Origin: an uncultured Eubacteriales bacterium
GTDB lineage: Bacteria; Bacillota; Clostridia; Christensenellales; UBA1242
Direction: 5' to 3'
Assembly: GCA_900557585.1 (NCBI GenBank)
Contig: USTJ01000035.1
Location: 1 to 6,958, forward strand
DNA length: 6,958 nt
Every line of letters begins with the position of its first letter. Position 1 is the stretch's first letter. The position numbers were made by a program, and so were the translations under genes. This document shows positions 4,693 through 6,958 of this stretch, piece after piece. The notes beneath the pieces are model-generated. The model searched no databases and was not told the origin of the DNA. It saw nothing but the letters and a program-made list of their open reading frames with translations.

Positions 4693-6462
4693 CTACATTC
4701 TCTTTGGAGTTTCAATTCCAAGAGTGTCAAGCCCAAGCGAAATTGCTTTTAAAACTGCTTTTGACAAACTGATATAACTTTTTCTTTTTGCCTGGTCTGG
4801 TTCTTTCAAAACCTTGACATTGTTATAAAATTGAGAATAACTGCTTGCAAGGTTATAAACCGAAAGAGCCAAGGCGTTCATGCTGTTATCTTGATAGCAA
4901 GAGGTAAAACTGTCAAACATTTTGAGCATTGAAAGCACAATGTTTCTTTCTTCTGGAAGAGAAACAGAAATTTCTCCGCCATTTTCATTTGCTTTTTCCA
5001 AAAGAGAGTTGATTCTTGCTCCGGTATATTGGATATATGGTCCAGTTTTTCCTTCGAAAGATGAGAATTTATCCAGGTCGAAAACATAGTCTTTTGAAAC
5101 AATGTTTGAAAGGTCGCCATATTTCATTGCGCCAACACCAATTTGAAGTGCAAGTTCACGATTTTCGCCCATTCCATTTTCAACAAGACGTTCCGTTGCC
5201 TTTCCAGTTATAAGGTTGATGATATCTTCAAGTTTAATGGTTGTTCCCTCTCTTGTTTTGAAAGGTTTTCCATCTTTTCCGTTAATGGTTCCAAAACCAA
5301 CATGAACAAGTTCTTGGTTTTCGGGTGAAATTCCAGAAAGTTTGCAAGCACGAAAAACTTGCGTGAAATGTTGAGCCTGACGAGCATCTACAACATATAT
5401 AATTTTGTCTGGATGAAACTGCTCATTTCTCATCAAAATTGTCGCAATGTCGGTTGTTGCATAAACATCGGCATCGTTATGTTTTTTAATGATTACTGGT
5501 GGCATTGGATTTTTATATCTTTGAACATCGTCTTCATTTTTCTTTTCAATTGGAATGTTCTCGCCTGGAAGTGCAACATCAACAACCAAAGCGCCCTCGC
5601 TTGTTCTTGCAAGCCCTTTATCTTTGAAAATTTGGATTGTTCGGTCGATATATGGGTATGCAGTGCTTTCGCCATACCACAAGTCGAATTTGCAACCAAG
5701 AGTCAAATAGTTTGCTTTGATTTTTTCAACTGAAAGAGCACGAATGTCTTGATAAATTGTGAAAAATGGTTCTTGTTTTCTTTGAATTGCAAGAGTATAT
5801 TTTTCGGCTTTTTGCTTGAATGCGTCATCTTCTTTCTTTCTGATTGATGCTTTTGGATATTCTTCGTTGAGAGTGTCAAGAGTAATTTGTTTGTTCTCGC
5901 CTCTTTTGAAATATCCTTCAAGATAGCCATCGTCTTCAAGTTGTGCAACAGTAAGCCCCATTTGAAGCCCCCAGTCGCCAAGGTGGGTGTCTGAAATAAC
6001 ATTATTGCCCATCAAACGATGAAGACGGCAAAGTGCCTCGCCAATGATTGGAGAACGAAGGTGCCCAATGTGAAGTTCTTTTGCAACATTTGCTCCGCCA
6101 TAGTCAAACACAACGGTTTGTTTCTTTTCTGGTTTTGAAATGAGTTCTTGTTCATTTTCAAGCGCAATTGTTGCAACCTTTGACAAAAGTTTGTTTGTCA
6201 TTTTAAAGTTGATAAATGCAGGAGCGCAAACAGAAGCCTCATATTCTCCATTCATGTTTCCAAGTGCAGAAACAATTTCGTTTGCAAGCACAATAGGATT
6301 TTTCCCAAGTTTTTTTGCAACTGAAAAAGCACTGTTGCATTGATAGTCAGCAATTTCTGGTTTGTTTGAATATGAAACCATGATATCCGCCTTGTCAAGC
6401 CCCAAATCTTCAAATGCTTTTTCAAGATATTTTGCGAGTTCGTTTTTAATGTTATATGACAT
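4693..6462 (-). CDS. argS: Arginyl-tRNA synthetase ArgS
   Basis: ArgS charges tRNA-Arg with arginine using ATP in the cytoplasm; it is a class I synthetase. From the start at 6462 the protein has 589 residues, a normal length. Domains in order are the Arg-specific N-terminal domain (about 1-85), a Rossmann catalytic core with YGGANVAKELHIGHLRS (121-137, HIGH at 131-134), the FKTREGTTIKLEDI segment (401-414) where other class I enzymes have KMSKS, as is usual for many ArgRS, and a C-terminal DALR anticodon-binding domain (about 472-589) ending LGIETPKRM. The frame is open to an ATG at 6486, but AAGGGG sits six bases before ATG 6462 and the promoter would start RNA near 6480, so the shorter start is preferred. 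Codon use is richer in CTT leucine, CGT arginine and ATT isoleucine than the genes left of 4326. It appears to lead an operon with queH. Confidence 0.96.
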   Translation of the reverse strand: MSYNIKNELAKYLEKAFEDLGLDKADIMVSYSNKPEIADYQCNSAFSVAKKLGKNPIVLANEIVSALGNMNGEYEASVCAPAFINFKMTNKLLSKVATIALENEQELISKPEKKQTVVFDYGGANVAKELHIGHLRSPIIGEALCRLHRLMGNNVISDTHLGDWGLQMGLTVAQLEDDGYLEGYFKRGENKQITLDTLNEEYPKASIRKKEDDAFKQKAEKYTLAIQRKQEPFFTIYQDIRALSVEKIKANYLTLGCKFDLWYGESTAYPYIDRTIQIFKDKGLARTSEGALVVDVALPGENIPIEKKNEDDVQRYKNPMPPVIIKKHNDADVYATTDIATILMRNEQFHPDKIIYVVDARQAQHFTQVFRACKLSGISPENQELVHVGFGTINGKDGKPFKTREGTTIKLEDIINLITGKATERLVENGMGENRELALQIGVGAMKYGDLSNIVSKDYVFDLDKFSSFEGKTGPYIQYTGARINSLLEKANENGGEISVSLPEERNIVLSMLKMFDSFTSCYQDNSMNALALSVYNLASSYSQFYNNVKVLKEPDQAKRKSYISLSKAVLKAISLGLDTLGIETPKRM

Positions 6463-6468
6463 ATTTTT

Positions 6469-6474
6469 CCCCTT
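6469..6474 (-). promoter_or_regulatory. Ribosome binding site fixing the argS start
   Basis: The minus strand reads AAGGGG six bases before ATG 6462. Choosing the in-frame ATG at 6486 would place this site within the coding sequence and the start codon upstream of the predicted RNA start. Confidence 0.8.
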
Positions 6475-6486
6475 TTTATGCGACAT

Positions 6487-6515
6487 ATTTTAGCAAACTT
6501 ATGGCAAAATAGCAA
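6487..6515 (-). promoter_or_regulatory. Sigma-A-type promoter for argS
   Basis: On the minus strand TTGCTA (6510-6515) and TAAAAT (6487-6492) are 17 bases apart, with TG one base before the -10 box (extended -10). Transcription would begin near 6480, about 18 bases before the argS ATG. No T-box riboswitch or other long leader fits in the space between this promoter and the gene. Confidence 0.6.
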
Positions 6516-6550
6516 GTGTTTCTTATAATAAAGTAACATCTGCTTTTATC

Positions 6551-6579
6551 ATAAGAAAAAGAGCGACAAGCGCTCTTTT
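6551..6579 (-). terminator. Rho-independent terminator of the metal ATPase gene
   Basis: A 9-bp perfect stem (6557-6565 with 6571-6579, core AGAGCG/CGCTCT) with a 5-base loop ends on the minus strand in TTTTTCTTAT. It begins about 10 bases past the ATPase stop codon and isolates that gene from argS. On the plus strand the stem is followed by CAAATTTTTTC, so weaker rightward action is possible. Confidence 0.8.
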
Positions 6580-6589
6580 CAAATTTTTT

Positions 6590-6958
6590 CTATTTTTCTG
6601 CTTTGTTATTGGTTTTTGATTTCTTTGTTTTTTCTTGTTTTTCGGATTTTTCTTTTGGCAAAATCAAAACACGAAGCGAATTCAAAACTGCAAGCAAACA
6701 AACACCAACATCGGCAAAAATCGCAAGCCACATTGATGCAAAACCAAATGCAGAAAGTGCCAAAACTGCAATCTTTATTGCCATGATGAAAACAATGTTT
6801 TCAAAAGTGATTTTTCTTGTCTTTTTTGCAATTTTAACCGCATCAACAAGTTGTTTTGGATTGTCTGTCATAAGAACAACATCGGCAGTTTCAATTGCTG
6901 CATCACTTCCAACACCACCCATCGAAACACCAATAGATGCGGTTGCAAGTGCTGGCGC
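6590..6958 (-). CDS. P1B-type heavy-metal-transporting ATPase, C-terminal end (partial)
   Basis: The coding frame runs off the right edge; 122 C-terminal residues are present. They match the end of CadA/ZntA-type ATPases, membrane pumps that export Zn2+, Cd2+, Pb2+ or related ions using ATP. APALATASIGVSMGG (1-15) and GSDAAIETADVVLM (17-30) are the last part of the phosphorylation-domain hinge, just after the GDGxND motif that lies off the window. Two membrane helices follow (about 55-72 and 76-98). The first carries Lys62 in the MAIK context, and the second Asp83 in ADVG; these correspond to the conserved TM7 Lys and TM8 Asp of Zn/Cd/Pb pumps rather than the copper class. A lysine-rich polar tail (101-122) is unusual but not alarming. 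Apparent internal start codons such as ATG 6922 are not the true start. The exact metal cannot be decided from this part. Confidence 0.9.
   Translation of the reverse strand, partial: APALATASIGVSMGGVGSDAAIETADVVLMTDNPKQLVDAVKIAKKTRKITFENIVFIMAIKIAVLALSAFGFASMWLAIFADVGVCLLAVLNSLRVLILPKEKSEKQEKTKKSKTNNKAEK

Noticed and set aside
5359..5733. Plus-strand 124-residue ORF antisense to argS
   Set aside because: Trp/Cys/Phe/Asn-rich reading of the strand opposite a clear argS gene, with no recognisable motif or start signal.
5703..6002. Minus-strand 99-residue ORF in another frame of argS, together with 4878-5120 and 5493-5699
   Set aside because: These are frame shadows. The argS frame is continuous through them with all its motifs intact, so they do not indicate a frameshift.
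6463..6486. An 8-residue N-terminal extension of ArgS starting at ATG 6486
   Set aside because: It contains the AAGGGG ribosome site for ATG 6462 and begins before the predicted transcription start.
1..6958. CRISPR array, transposon, tRNA, rRNA or a T-box leader for argS
   Set aside because: No regularly spaced repeats, transposase motifs, terminal repeats or tRNA-like cloverleaf were seen, and the argS leader is too short for a T-box.

Overview
The window is low-GC bacterial DNA that reads as Bacillota (Firmicutes), most likely an anaerobic Clostridia-type organism. The evidence is AT-rich coding sequence, strong Shine-Dalgarno sites, canonical TTGACA/TATAAT promoters, intrinsic terminators, a spoVG gene behind what looks like a consensus sigma-H promoter, and a Clostridia-style MurC. 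No rRNA, tRNA, CRISPR array, insertion sequence or phage gene was seen.

Layout, left to right. Positions 1-194 are non-coding and hold three inverted repeats, one a rightward terminator for a gene lying off the left edge. A divergent RelA/SpoT-like nucleotidyltransferase follows (195-893, minus), then spoVG (1058-1342, minus) with tandem 3' hairpins and a sigma-H-type promoter. murC (1624-3012, plus) is divergent from spoVG, with its own sigma-A-type promoter and terminator. It converges on an acyl-ACP thioesterase (3046-3771, minus) that has a perfect consensus promoter. Next comes an abnormal ORF (3834-4685, minus), then argS (4693-6462, minus), and at the right edge the C-terminal end of a P1B heavy-metal ATPase (6590-6958, minus, partial).

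The main observation is the ORF at 3834-4685. Its first ~112 residues are the N-terminal half of QueH (epoxyqueuosine reductase). Its last ~168 residues are the C-terminal half of a PflX/COG1313-type radical SAM protein. Each half lacks the rest of its own family, including the radical SAM CxxxCxxC site. Codon use and base composition change at the same place: isoleucine is 0 ATA of 7 before the join and 10 ATA of 12 after it, and GC in the 300 bases on either side is about 38% against 29% by hand count. The right part (ATPase, argS, queH start) and the left part (radical SAM end, thioesterase, murC, spoVG, RelA-like) therefore look like two different genomes joined near 4326-4358. The likeliest explanation is a chimeric assembly; a real recombination or deletion fusion is the alternative.

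Apart from that, the genes are mostly housekeeping: peptidoglycan precursor synthesis (murC), a sporulation/cell-wall-linked RNA/DNA-binding regulator (spoVG), fatty-acid release (thioesterase), alarmone-type nucleotide chemistry (RelA-like), tRNA charging and tRNA modification (argS, queH), and metal export (ATPase). I found no convincing undescribed multi-gene system.
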